A DNA stretch of 64,000 nt from Erythrocercus mccallii (Eukaryota > Chordata > Aves > Passeriformes > Dicruridae), in contig VZRG01000005.1 of NCBI GenBank assembly GCA_013397435.1, positions 581,508 through 645,507 on the forward strand, written 5' to 3'. Numbering within the stretch: the first letter of the stretch is position 1; each line of letters starts with the position of its first letter. The notes under the pieces were generated by a model. That model was not told the origin of the DNA. It saw only the letters and a list, made by a program, of their open reading frames with translations, and did no database searches. Position numbers and translations under genes: made by a program. Positions 1 through 12,137 of this stretch are shown piece after piece.

Positions 1-3000
1 TAAAAACACATTTAAGTATGGTGTTGCTAGAGTTTCCTTCTGACTTCATTCCCCTTTCAGTCTGTTACATCAGAAAATGTAATTCCAGCTTTTCTTTATT
101 TTTTATTTTGTGTGTGTGTGTGCCTGGATTGTAAAACAGAAGTCTGACCTGCCAGTGTGAGTGCAAAGAAGTTTTGATGTATGCTTAGGCAGAAGGATGT
201 CTAGCACTTGCCTGGGTGTGACTTGACAGGAGAGCTTTTAATTCCTCTGTAAGTATATGGAGACCTGGCACCTGCTTCTGAGGGCAGCTGGGGTCAGTGT
301 TACCACACACATGCTCTCTCAGATTGTTCCTTTCCTTGTAGCACAAGAATATTTGCAATCTGTTTAAAACTTACTGATTTCTAGCTTTAATTGTAGAATG
401 TGCACAGGGATGTATGTGCTCCTAAACCCCACCCTTTTGTAGGTGAAGACCTCATAGAAGTGTAAGTCATACAAACAATCCCCTTTGGAAATGACAGGCA
501 AAGAGGGTGAAACATCTCAAATCCCACAGTTAGCCTGGCAGAATCCTGAGTTTGGACTGAAAACTCAAGAGATGCTGTCCAGAGCTTAAGAGAATGGTCC
601 TTTTTGTCTCTTGCAGTCATTTGTTTTCAAAGATGTTCCTGTTTAAATGTCCTGACTGTGCACAGATGATCTGTAAGGAGCAGGCAATAATCAGAAAACC
701 TTGAGATGCTCAGTTGTGCTTTATTTCAAAGCCCTGACCTGTTCAGGATACCTTCTGAATGTGCCTGACCATTTCCTCTAATTTCTAAGCCTTCTATGGC
801 AGATATTTATCATGAATTCCCATGAGTTAGAGCAGAGATGCCATTGGCAAATGTAATGCCCTTTCAATATCTGCTTGAAAACATCTAAAGCAAATCAGGG
901 AAATAATGTTTACGTAGCATGGTCATGAAATCATTAACGAGCTGGCTGGCAAATTAACATTTTTTGAAAAGGAAAATTTAATTAAATAATGACATAGTTG
1001 TAGTGCAGTTTCATGTCCTCCTCCTAGACGAGCATTCATTATGAGCTTGAGTAAATATTAGATATTTATCACACAAGATGTTAAATATTTAAAATTTCCT
1101 GTAACAGATATATATTCCTACCTGCTAGGCTACTGCTCAATATTGAATTAGAAGGACAAGTTTCTCTTAAGTTGTTTTCTTGTTTAGGTATCAGCTTGTA
1201 ATGCACAAGCATTGAACTGGATGAAAGTAAAATTTTTCAATAGTGATTTTGTGGTTAAGTGCCTACTCTGGGCATTAAGGGTTTTATTTCCAAAGAATGT
1301 CATCACAGCCTGGTCCAGAAGAGTCTTGTTAGTGGCAACCAGCACTTGCAGGTAGTACTGTGAAGTAAAGGCATGGAAATTGTTCTGTTGGCTTTCATGG
1401 GACATCTCCCATACTGGCATTTGTCATAAGGGTGCTTTTTTTTTTTAAGCAGGATGTTAATCAAGTGTGCTGTGAGCTCTCTTTGGCCAAACCTGCCACG
1501 GTCTTTTCCATGAGTATTTGTGCATCCCAGCTGCCACAGCATTACCTGGCAAGCTTACGTAATACATAAGTACATGAGTATTTGGGTGTCAGGTGCAGGT
1601 TCTGCTCCAGTCTGCACCAAATTTTGCTTGGGTAAGCCTTCTAAGGTTCCAACACATTGTTGTCTCCTTTGTTTATATTACATTATTCCTCTCATCATCT
1701 TCTAGTCTCTGGGAAAGAAGCTGCAAGTGGTTCTATAGTTTAGCCCTGAAAAAGTTGGTCCAGGGAAGCTGGAGTCATTGCATTGCTCTTTGATCAGCAG
1801 ATCTTCATAGAAATTTCGATCTAGATCTGGAGTCTTGTGACTACAAGTATGCTTGAAACAGAAAAATACTGTGGAACTAGTAGGAAATGTATTATTACAC
1901 TTTGTGTCTGGCTCATCAGGGAGTTTGAGGCATGTAGCTTAAGGAACAGCTTGTGCTGAAATCAGACTGACAAAGTGGAATCTGTTGTGTTGCATTGTGA
2001 TGTCTTCAGCAAAGGTCTTCTCATATTATTGCCTTGTTATCTTTTTCTTTGTTTTTTAAATTTCAGAAGAGATACATCAGCTATTTGTAATTTTAAATAC
2101 ATTAGGAAGCAGTCGAAACAGTGACAGCTAGATCAGAAAAACAAATGCATTTCTTCATCATAATTGCATATGATGATCCTATCCATTGTTATTTTAAAGG
2201 AAATGATACTGATTTTAAATTAGTCTTTGACTTGAGTTCTGTGCAGGAACCACAGCAGAATTATCTTTGCTTTGGAACTGACAAAACTGCACCGTTCATC
2301 ATTCACTCGTTTAGTAGCAACCTGGCAAATGCAAAGCTGCATAACTATAAATCAAAAACGAATGCTTGCTATCACCTTTAAAAAAAGTTACTGACATATT
2401 AGAGACATGCTAAATGAGCCTTATTGATGTTTCATTCTAATTAAATACGAGGTAAATGCTCAGTAATTGCACCTTTCATTAAAATGTGAATGTATGATTT
2501 GCAAGCTTCCCAGCACTGCCCTTTAAAAATTATCAGAAAATATTATGGCCTGGTGGCATTAAGTCACTATAGCTTAGCAATGTATTGGTAACGTAATAAG
2601 CTGTTGGCATTTGTTTTGGAGAAATTGTCCTTCATAGGCAAAGTTGTCAGACTGCTTGACTATACAATCTTTCTTCATGTGAAATAATATGATAAGGTTC
2701 TTGGTGTTGAGTTGAATTCATTACAGTGACCTGTGCTTGGGATCTTTGTGCATGGACTGAAATTGCTTGGCGGCAGTAGAATCATTTGGTGACAAACATG
2801 GCAATTTCATTACATCCATCTATCCCATTTACATGGTAGATCACCTACTGCTGCTGTGTCCTTAGGTCTGAGCAGCTCCATGTTACAGAATGGAACTGTC
2901 ATATCATTATTTTTCGTGTTGTTGGAATTTATAAATGTTGGACTTGGCTATCAGTACTGCAGGTGAGTTTATGCCTCTCTTGAAAGCTTGACACATGTCA

Positions 3001-3494
3001 TTCTGTGAAAGAAGTTAGGGAAAATTTACATTTTTGCCTGCTTTAAATTAGGATCTGTATTAATGATTTAGGCTATTGTGTTATGAGAGCATTGATTTCA
3101 TCTTTTCCAATGATTCCTTTTAATGAAATTGTTCAAGGCTCAGTTCACCACAGAGGAGAGGCTGCTCTCTGCATTATTGGAGCCAACTTTAGGTCACAGA
3201 TCTTGGCTCTTCTATCATGAAAATCGTTCAATAGAAAACACAGACAGGCCAGAGTACAATTTTCAGCTAATTCCGTGATTGCTTTGAAGGCAATGGTGAA
3301 AAGCACAGGAGTTAATGAGTCTCTCTATTACTTACCCATTCCAACTAACTCAGAAAGCCAAATAGAAAAAGGCCCTGATTTTCAACTGAAATTATTTTCT
3401 TTTAACTGTCCCCAAAATAGACCTATTTCAGCTGAGAAGGAGGCCTTCTCTAGTAAAAGATCAAATGTTTGAAAGGCTGATTCTGCTTCTTTCT
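1..3494. other. Intronic stretch, unique AT-rich DNA
   Basis: It holds a short (TG)7 run at 109-122 and otherwise unique sequence. Around 2040-2510 the DNA is AT-rich with many homeodomain-, POU- and SOX-like words and reads like a conserved noncoding element. Short open frames on both strands show no domain signal. Confidence 0.6.
2040..2510. promoter_or_regulatory. Possible conserved noncoding element (candidate enhancer)
   Basis: Features seen: ATGCAT words, an inverted repeat CATCATA-attgca-TATGATG (2156-2175) that also contains an octamer-like POU word, a SOX-type CCATTGTT (2183-2190), and several TAAT/ATTA homeodomain cores. It is free of simple repeats and has an uninterrupted unique character. 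Enhancer function is inference from motif density only; conservation across birds and mammals would be the real evidence. Confidence 0.3.
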
Positions 3495-3650
3495 GTTCTC
3501 CTGTCTGTCAGTGGCCTTGGAAAAGTCACTTCATCCTTATTTCTGTCTGCACATTTGAAAAGATAGTATTTTCCTACTTCATTATGATTGTGACTTTGCA
3601 ATGTTTGAGCTGCTTGAGAAAACACAAGTGCAATTAACTACAAAGTATCC
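3495..3650 (+). repeat. MIR/CORE-SINE-like relic
   Basis: The stretch follows the order of the ancient amniote MIR family: a GTGGCCTTGGAAAAGTCACTT block resembling the usual 'gaccttgggcaagtcactt', then a decayed 'tctgt...catctgtaaaat' equivalent, and later a 'gcaatgtttgag..ccttgg' type 3' segment (about 3597-3635). Divergence is high, as expected for this age. Orientation follows the usual consensus on the + strand. Recognised by eye only. Confidence 0.5.
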
Positions 3651-3715
3651 CTGAGCACAATTAAAATACAGTGTTCCCTTTTTTTAAATGTGTACTTGCT
3701 GTATGTTTAAAAATA

Positions 3716-3794
3716 TCAACAAACCCCCATAAAAATCAACCAAAAAAGAGCCAGTCGAGATTTTCTGTTTCTTTATTTCTTTTTTTTTTTTTTT
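3716..3794. repeat. A/C-rich tract followed by a T15 run
   Basis: An A/C-rich low-complexity tract (3716-3750) precedes a pyrimidine stretch ending in 15 consecutive T (3780-3794). No coding or RNA signal is associated. Confidence 0.7.
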
Positions 3795-4337
3795 AATGTA
3801 TCTGGCATAGTGTCCTTTAAAAAGAAAGGTAGGCAGTCAGAGAAGAGTATACAAGTTCAGGAATTATATTTTCATAAACCAGCATCTAAATTCTTAAGGA
3901 AATAGTTTCATCACATTATGCATATGTGGGCATTGGATTAGACATGTGTTCTGCATAAAATATAATTATATATGTAACTTATACAAATATAAGTATTTTA
4001 AATGAAATATAATTAGTATTCATAACAACTATAATATGTAATCATGTGTGCCTGAGTACTAATATATAGATAAGATTTAGTAGATAGACTAATAATTGGA
4101 TTGGTACAATAATATATTTAATATTCAGGATGCCCTTGAGTGGCAGTTCCCACTTCAAAGGTGTTTTCATATGTTCCTGCCCTGAAGTATCTTTATTGTG
4201 GCAAACTCTGAAAGCCTTTCTTCTAGGGCATCCTTTTTGTATTCCCTAGATAGCACTGATAGAAAGCTAACTTGCTTGTTTTCATGTAAACAAGGAAAGC
4301 TGCAATTCAGAATGTTTTGTCTGTCATAGAAGAGACA

Positions 4338-4385
4338 AATGATAGTAATAATACCTATCTCTTATATAGCACATCTCAGACCGAT
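4338..4385 (-). repeat. Short MIR-like relic
   Basis: AATAATACCTATCTCTTATA followed by TAGCAC matches the known word order 'taatacctagctcttatatagc' seen in old sauropsid MIR-type SINE copies read in reverse. Only this short block is recognisable; the flanks are too decayed to extend it. Confidence 0.45.
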
Positions 4386-7300
4386 TGGTCTAACTAGGAG
4401 TCAGGTGCCATCAGGGAATACCAATTCCTGGTGTGCAATCTGTGGCATGAATTCTGAGTGCTCCCTAGATCCTGGAGTACTGCTACTTGTGTCTGGTGTT
4501 GAAAATGGAGACACCCCAAATTCAGGGCTTTCATAAAGAGGAAAAGACAAGAGAATAATCCAGGATTACAGGTTTTGAGAAATGTGCTTTCAGCAGATGC
4601 AATGCATTTTGGAATGCACCTGAGTTGTGATGATACTACAGATGTGGGTAGAGTTTAAAGAGTCTAAAGATCCCTTTCTGCATAGCATAGCAGGATTGTT
4701 ATCCAGACTTACATTTCCAGGCACAGCGCTGTCAGGTGAAGGGGCGGCAGTAGCTGCTTCAGCTCCTCAGATCATGGTACAGGAGCTCAGGGTTCATCCG
4801 ATGGTCCTGTCTTCCCTTCTCTGAGTGTTTTTGCAGTAGCTTAGTGCTTCCTTGGGATTTGTCTGTGTCTTGATTTCTTCTGATGAAAAAAGGTTCTCTC
4901 AAAGAATCCCTCTGTGAAACACACCGCAATGTTGGGAAAGTCCCCAAAAGAAGTGTGCTTCACTTTCAGGAATGTGCAACTTTTACAGCTGAGTAGGAAT
5001 GACTGGAGGGAAAAAATGCCAGAAAGGAGGGAGAGAACTCCTGGACTTGATTTTGTATTGTAACTGCAGCATCACTGATGTGAATGTGATTTCGAGTCTG
5101 TCTGGTCTTCCTAAGTGATGTATGACTTCTGCTGAAGCTGCTCTGCATTTTTTTCTCCTTATGCTTCCAGGCTCAGACTTGCTAAGAGGTCAGCTCTGCA
5201 AGGAGAAGCTGACATGATGAGATGCAGTTCTTGAAAATCCTTTTTAGTGACAGGAGGTAGGGAAAAAAATCCCTTTAGTCAGGGTCAAGGTAAAACACTA
5301 GGACTACAATATGTGGGGGTTGACGGTTACTGAGTGCCTCTTAGATTTAAGCTAAACTCAGTGTTGCAGAGAAAAAAAAGCTTTGATCTGGATCACCTTT
5401 TACCTCTCTACCTTAAACTTGACTTATTGAAATATGGCAAAAAGACCACCTAAACTTTGTGGATGATCATACAGTGCCTGGTTATGTAGTCTGGCTTTTG
5501 AGTCAGCCTAAAATGCTAGTGAATGAGCCAGGCAAATATAAAGGGTGAAGTATTTTGCAGAATTTGCAGGCAAGTCTTCAGTTTTGATGCTTAAAGAGGA
5601 GTTGAATGCCTTATGTTTGTTTTAATTAGACCTGCTGAACTGTAAGAAGTGTTTTGCTGCTCTTCAGTTTTTAGAGGAAGTTACTCTAGGTAATAGTAGT
5701 TTTCTTTAAAACACAGCATGTCAACCAACACTACACACATCAAAATATTCTCAAGATAACAGTGGACATAACAATAAAAGTCTGTGAGTGTCTGCATAAG
5801 AATTTTTGTATTAATTACATAAGGAACAGTTTGCTTAAGATTGCTGAAAATTAAGATAGATATAACCACAGGATTCCTACTTACCCTCCCTGTTAGTAAT
5901 TTAATAGTGATAACGAGACTTGCTCCTAACAGTGCATACCATAAATAAATTGAATAACCTAGATATGTACTGCAGAGGTTGCTGCACTTATGTATGTGTA
6001 CATACATATATATACATAATTTTTCATTTGTGACTTGTATGGCATAAATTCAAAAGTTTCACAATGGTAAATTAGCTGAGAAAATAAAAAAAAAAATAAT
6101 TAAGGACAAAGTAACTGGAAACTGGGAGGTGAGGGGAACCCCAAACAGTTTAAGGAGCAAGCAAACTGTCTTGATAATTGGGAAGTAATCTGTCTCAGTA
6201 AAGGTTTGCACCATGGAAATAGTTGCCTTGTTAAAAGCCAGTATCTGTAACTTATTCAATTAAACTCCAGCTGTACACAACTGTGAGGATATGATGGGGA
6301 TCATGAAGTGCAGGAGTCTACAGTGTGCACTGCACATATGCAGGCTCAGGACAGGGCAAGCATGGCTCGGCAGAAACCAATTTCAGAAACTTTTTTTTTG
6401 AGTGAACTGATCTATTTTTTAGGATCTGATTTCTCAGGTCAAATTTTTAGCTAAAAGCTACTTCCACGTGGTAGTATGAGGCTGCTTGGGTTTTGCACAG
6501 GTTGGTTTTGTTTCTGGGTTTTTTTTTTTCATTTTTTATTTTATATTTACTTGAAGACTCTGGCATGCAGAGAGACTTGGAGAAAGGTTTTTGAGGTGAA
6601 AATGCATTTCTAATAAAATTTGCTCTATTTTAATTTCTTTACTTGAAATTACAAATTTTTTGAATTTGTTCTCTGTATCTGGTGCTACTTGAGCTGGAAG
6701 GGGAAGCACCTTCATTTAATTATGTAGATCTTTATTATCAAACATTGGCTTGCTGAGACACGAATTTTAACTAGAAATATTTTTTTTACTTTTATTACAG
6801 CCTTGTAAAATAGCCAAATATTTCAGTTTTCAATTTTAATTCTTCCTAAGAGCATGAAGAGAAAATATATGGGGGAATGAAATGATATCAACATGACTTA
6901 GATCATCATCAAATACAAACTTTTTTTTTCTTCAAAACCTGATTTATTTAAACTACCTTGCACTGATAAACTGTTTAATGATACATACATTTAGTTCCCT
7001 TTATCAATCTCTTATTTATTGGCTTTCCTTTGCTAGCCTGTGTTTTGTTCTCACCAGCCCTGCTTGCTTATTGTACTTTTTTGATGTTCTTCCACCAGTA
7101 CTAAAAATCATATAGTTCATCCAAAACAGTAATTAGGAATGAAAACTCTGTGATCAGCATTACTTGAACATGAAATGTTAAAATTAGAAACGGCATGAAA
7201 GTCTTCCCATTCATCGTAGCAGGTAGCTTTTTTCTCCCCTGTTGTTGAGAGGAGAGGTGCCCAGCCTGGTTAACTCCAGCATTTGCATGTGAAGGACATC

Positions 7301-8280
7301 TCAGGGAAGAAAGCAATCCTGGCAATTACTGTAGGGGAAAAAGGAGGTAATAAGGCTAGTGAAACCTTGATATGTCAAATTGAAGTAGAAGAGACATGTA
7401 AGCTATTGCTGTAATTCAACTTCCGTAAAAGAAAGATGCAGTGGAAATCCATGGCAGGAAAAGTGGTTTTATGGCATTTAAAGAGTTTTCCTTGAGGGGG
7501 GTCATCAGTTGAGCCAAATAGATTTGCTCAGAACTGCCTGATTAAACCAGGACAGGACTTGTCCTTTGATCTTGTATCTCTGATATTAAGGGAAAAATTA
7601 TTTTCTATCATTGAAAAAACACCAAAAGAGAAATCTAACTACATTATGGGGAAAGTGAAAAGACTTCAATATTTTGCTGGCAAATATTTTAGCAATGTTT
7701 GTAATCTATATTTAGATTCTTGAGTCATATTTCTTAAATAATAGCTAGGCACAATTTTGGTTGACAAGAATTTATTAAAGATATTATGAAATTGGAGTAG
7801 GGATGAATTCCCTACTCATCAAGTTGCCAAAATAATGCTTAGACCATTTTAGGGTATGCATATAAATGAAAGTTTACCTCAGAACCTTGCCATAAAGCAC
7901 AACATACCATCCTTCCTAAAAGGTTTCTTTGATAATAAGCTTTTAAGAATGCATCTTATAAATCTGTTGGATTACACTAGTAATGTTTATGTAGAAAATA
8001 TGTTCCAATACAGCTCAGACTTTTAGGAGATAGAATTTGTCTGCGTGTTAGTTTGCCTGGGTAATGTTTTGACTTCATTATTAGCTGGCTGATGATACTG
8101 GTGTTCTCAAACTGCTAAATAGACTCAGTGCATTATAAAATGCCTTCCTGTGGGATATTTAAAAACCTTAGATCCAGCCTTGATAATTGTTTCTATTTGC
8201 TCTATGAATGAAAATAGTTATTGCAAATCTGTGTAAAAGTTGTAGAAATCCCTAGAATTTGACCTTATGTATAATTGTTT
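4386..8280. other. Intronic stretch, unique AT-rich DNA
   Basis: Mostly unique AT-rich sequence. Several short T- and A-runs occur, and a T/G-rich patch lies at about 6485-6545. No exon, RNA gene or mobile element could be recognised. Confidence 0.6.
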
Positions 8281-8800
8281 CCCCCCTTTTAGTTGCCCAA
8301 TGCCATTCAGGCAGTCTTGTCTTTTACATATCAGCATTGTCAAGCGTTCGATATAGCTGTTTATGTAAGTCATCAGAAATTTGCTGACAAATATGAGCTT
8401 CTACTTGCTTTACAAACCCCAAATGTTTGATATTTTCACAAGTGAACTGCTTTCTTAGTGTCAGGCTCTCCTTTCCCATGTATGTTATTTTCAGTTCTGA
8501 AGCAGCTGTAATACATACAGAGCAACACAATGTACAACAGCAACTGGAAGCTGTTTTTGAAGCTCGAGGTGGGGCTTCTCGTGTGACTGCAAATGCCATG
8601 CTCAGTATGGAAGAGTTTTCCAGTGCCTTAAGACCCTCCGAGCTCACCTGTTCCCTGGCAGCACAGGCAGGCCAGGGCACACCAGCGCCTTGATCTGTCA
8701 GCAGTGCTATCACACCGTTCCAGTCGTTACCCACAGCCAAACAGCAGGAATTAGATTGTGGAATGCTGTGCCAGGGTGGGTATCGTATACTGAGGCTAGG
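8281..8800. other. Locally GC-richer segment open on both strands
   Basis: Composition is richer in GC than the neighbours. On + a frame runs open from 8427 to 8693, and on - a frame of 138 codons runs from 8740 to 8324. A splice-acceptor-like TATTTTCAG ends at 8494 and opens into the + frame, but no convincing donor follows. Neither translation matches a family I know. It may be a decayed coding sequence, an unannotated noncoding exon or a conserved element; chance is still the default. Confidence 0.25.
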
Positions 8801-9252
8801 ATATTAGTTAAGGCATTTGGGAAGCAGCATTTTCATAACACAGCTTTCTTATGATCTGGCATAGAGCCGAAGCAATAGTGCTATAGCCCGAATTTATGTC
8901 TTCCTGTAAGATGGATACATATTTTTCATTTCCATATCGCTAATTCATGATGGTTCTACTTGTTTCCCTTTTCTTTTTTTCCTGGCACCTGCCATGCGGT
9001 AGCAGTTCTGTGGAGTAGCAGTTCTGCATTCACCTCTTCCACGGCCCATTCGGTTTTTGGAAACTTTGCTCTTATTACTGCCCGTGCCCCTCTCCATATT
9101 CAAATTTGTTAGCCTTTTTAGCCTCTCGTGGTAAGGGGCAGGCTGCTTGGCCAAAGTTTAGGCAAAAATGCCTGGCTTAAGGCTGTTTTGTTTAAAAATG
9201 GCTGTGTAAAATTAGGCGGCCCAAGCTCTGGTCCTAAGGGACTCAAATAAGT

Positions 9253-9340
9253 GGCCTGCTTTTCAAACTGCTAACACCCCATTAGTTCCCCTGCAATGAT
9301 TAGAAACTGCTGAATCTTCAGCAATTTTGAAAATTAGGCC
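9253..9340. repeat. Palindromic fossil repeat (non-autonomous DNA-transposon type)
   Basis: The left arm 9253-9272 (GGCCTGCTTTTCAAACTGCT) and the reverse complement of the right arm 9320-9340 (GGCCTAATTTTCAAAATTGC followed by T) agree at most positions, so the element is an imperfect inverted repeat around a centre of about 47 bp. The wording (GGCCTGATTTTCA...TGCTGA...) is one I know from a widespread old palindromic repeat in turtle, crocodilian and bird genomes. I do not recall its database name. It carries no coding capacity. Confidence 0.6.
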
Positions 9341-10383
9341 AAGGATTTAGTTGCCCGAGGGTGGTATTTTCCAAAGAGTGTGGGTTAGGCCAACACAAAG
9401 TGCTTATAAGCACCTTGCTTCGGTGGCAGCTTTTTAAGCCTGTGACTTTACAAAAGCTAATACTTTTCTTAAAAGGATAGTTATTCAGCCTCCTAGAGGG
9501 GCAGATGGGATTTATGGAAGCTGTAGCCAGGAAAGAAAATGCGAGGTATGCATACTTGCAGGTGCTGTGCTCCTAGAAATGTCAGCTTTTGAGAAATATT
9601 CTGAGAAGACGTGGAGAGTGGCCAGTCTGTGTGTTTAATAACATGTTTTTGATCTGTAAATGCTACTGTGCCATGGTTAAAAGGTAACTATATTTTTCTT
9701 GTCCAGTAATCACTCCTGGTTTAACGGCAGTGTATTTCCTTTCAGAACTGTGTGGTTATAGCAGAAATGAGCTATTGACTGGAATCTTATCATTTATCTA
9801 GACTTCTTTTGGTGATTTGAAATGTGCCTGAGAGGTAATAGGTGGCAATTTGCATTCTTTTGTTCTGTGAATTTTACCTGACAGTCCTGTCTACAGGCTC
9901 TTTTGTAAGGTTTAAAGGAACACCAGAGAGGGGAGGAAAAAAGCTGAGCAAAATCCCGACCTTGCCAGTACATATTTTTGTTGCATTAAAATTCTGCCAA
10001 TTTAGGAAGGCTTCACTGAAGCAAATGCAGAAACAGGAAGGATCACAGCTCATCACAAAGCAAAAAGGAATGGATTATTATCTTCCTGCTCTGCTACACT
10101 TTCATTTAAACCAAATTTTCCCGTTACTTTTATGAGAATTTGAATGAAGGACAAAAATTCCTGTGTTCCTGAGACAAGACTTCTAGAAGGTTGGGCTTTT
10201 TTCTGTGTGCATATGAAAATTCAGAATGTGTTCTTTAAATTATTTAAAGTGATTGTCTATATGAAGACCTGCCTATAATGGAATATCCTAACATGTAGTT
10301 TAGCAATTTAAAAGAGTGTTGGGTATAAAGTGTATAGCAACAGGATCTCATTAACAAAGCAGATTTGATTTGAAGCCCTGATG

Positions 10384-10415
10384 CAGCTGTTGACAGCATA
10401 ATTAAAATGATTAAT
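10384..10415. promoter_or_regulatory. Clustered E-box, TGACAG and TAATTA motifs
   Basis: Within 32 bp lie CAGCTG (10384-10389, E-box), TGACAG (10391-10396, MEIS/TGIF type), TAATTA (10399-10404) and ATTAAT (10410-10415), the last two being homeodomain cores. Such spacing is typical of developmental enhancers, but these words are short and can occur by chance in AT-rich DNA. Confidence 0.28.
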
Positions 10416-10835
10416 TTGGAGTAGAAGAAGTACTTTGAACTAATTTGAAAAAATGGTTATGGTCTTGACCATACATCTGACCAGTGTTAGACAGGTACAT
10501 AGAAATGTTTAAAGGAGAAAAAAAATTGAAGTGTTTTAGCTGAAGGAGAGAAGGCTTTGTCTCAGATCCATCTTTTTTCAGACATCAAATATTTCCTAAT
10601 GAAAAATGAAGGTAAAAGAGTGAAACAAAACCTGACATAAACACATGAATAAAAGCAGTTACATATAATTTCTGTCCTAAATATCTTGAGATTTCTGCAT
10701 GTGCCATTTTGTTATGAAGAATCATATTTAACATTATAATTAAGAATATAATATTCATAACAACTAGTTCCATCTATTTCCTTATCTGAAATACAATTCA
10801 CTACATAATGTTTGCATATATATAATTTTACATAG

Positions 10836-10849
10836 ATATATATATATAT
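10836..10849. repeat. (AT)7 microsatellite
   Basis: Seven AT units, embedded in a longer AT-rich zone at 10810-10872. Confidence 0.85.
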
Positions 10850-12065
10850 CCGTGTATGCATACATATATCTTTTAAAAAACACATTGTTTCTTTTCCTCT
10901 TTCTCTGTCTTGATCATGGTGGGAATTTCAGTTAATGCCTAGGGCAAAGTGCCCTGCAAGGATGTTTGGAATTCCTTTGCTCCCTGTAAAGGAGATCTTT
11001 GGAGTCTGTAAGAGGGTTAGAAAATACATGGTTGTTCTATAACAATTGGCTTAACTTCTGCAAGTTTCTTTTGTTTTCTTGATATAATAAATAAATGTTT
11101 GATATGCTTCAGTTATATCTTAAAAGAAGAGCTGGCCTGTGTTTTCTAGTTTTTAAACAGGCTGAACTAGAATGTCCCCTTCTTAATGTCAGCTATGTCA
11201 CATGCTGTATTTTCGTGGAGGTTGTAATACATGTGCATTTAAGCTTTTATATGTAAGCTTTCCTTTTGATTGGACATCTTATATCTCAGCATTTAATTAC
11301 TCAAATCTGTGACGGGGTAATATGAATTGTTCCCCCGAACTGGGGTTTGCAGTTTATGCAGTATTAATTTGTTCAAGCATCTCTTTTCACAGTACTTCAC
11401 TCATTTGTGTAGATAGGGCTACAGGGCTGTGAGGTGCAGAGAGAACATCCAAACTGGGCAGAAGTTTTAGCTAGAGAAAGTATTCAATTCCATAGTCTCT
11501 TACTGTTTGTTTGTTAAAAGTGCATGTATGTTAAGAGTAGATGTTTAATGGTAGAATGAAAATTTTGTCTGAAATACAGAGGTTAAGGACTATTTTGTTT
11601 CTCTCCTCTGGGCTTCTAGATTCATAATTGCTTTTTCTTACTTCTTATTATAGTAAAGATCGAACATTTTTACTGTAGGGGAACCAAATTGTTTGCTTTG
11701 TAAACACAAAGCCACACACACGCTCTTCCTGCAGAAGTATTTTTGTTACCGGCGCTCACCCCATCTGCCTGGGCGTCAAGGCAGGTCTGGATCATATATG
11801 TGACATCCTTTTCTTTTAAAGCGGGCAAAGGAGTTGCCAAAGTGAGTGTGTGACGCTGTGGTGCGTGCTCCCATTTTTCCTAGTTCTTCTGCCTGAATCT
11901 GAGGCCTGATTTACCACACATGCAAGCAGTTTTCTCTGCTAAAGATTCTTCATCCTAAATCTATACTGTGATATTGCTGTAGTGGTGGTAACACATGTGT
12001 TTTCTGAAAGGCTAAATGCCTGCTTAAGACATGTAAGTTTATTTTTCTTTGCACATTTAATAAAT

Positions 12066-12137
12066 CCCCCCTCCAAAACCAAAACTTCAACAAAAATTTA
12101 AAAAACCAAGAACAACCAACAACCCCAAACCACCCAG
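12066..12137 (+). repeat. A/C-rich low-complexity tract
   Basis: Almost only A and C on this strand, with alternating C2-C6 and A3-A5 blocks. It is one of about eight such tracts in the window. Confidence 0.75.
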
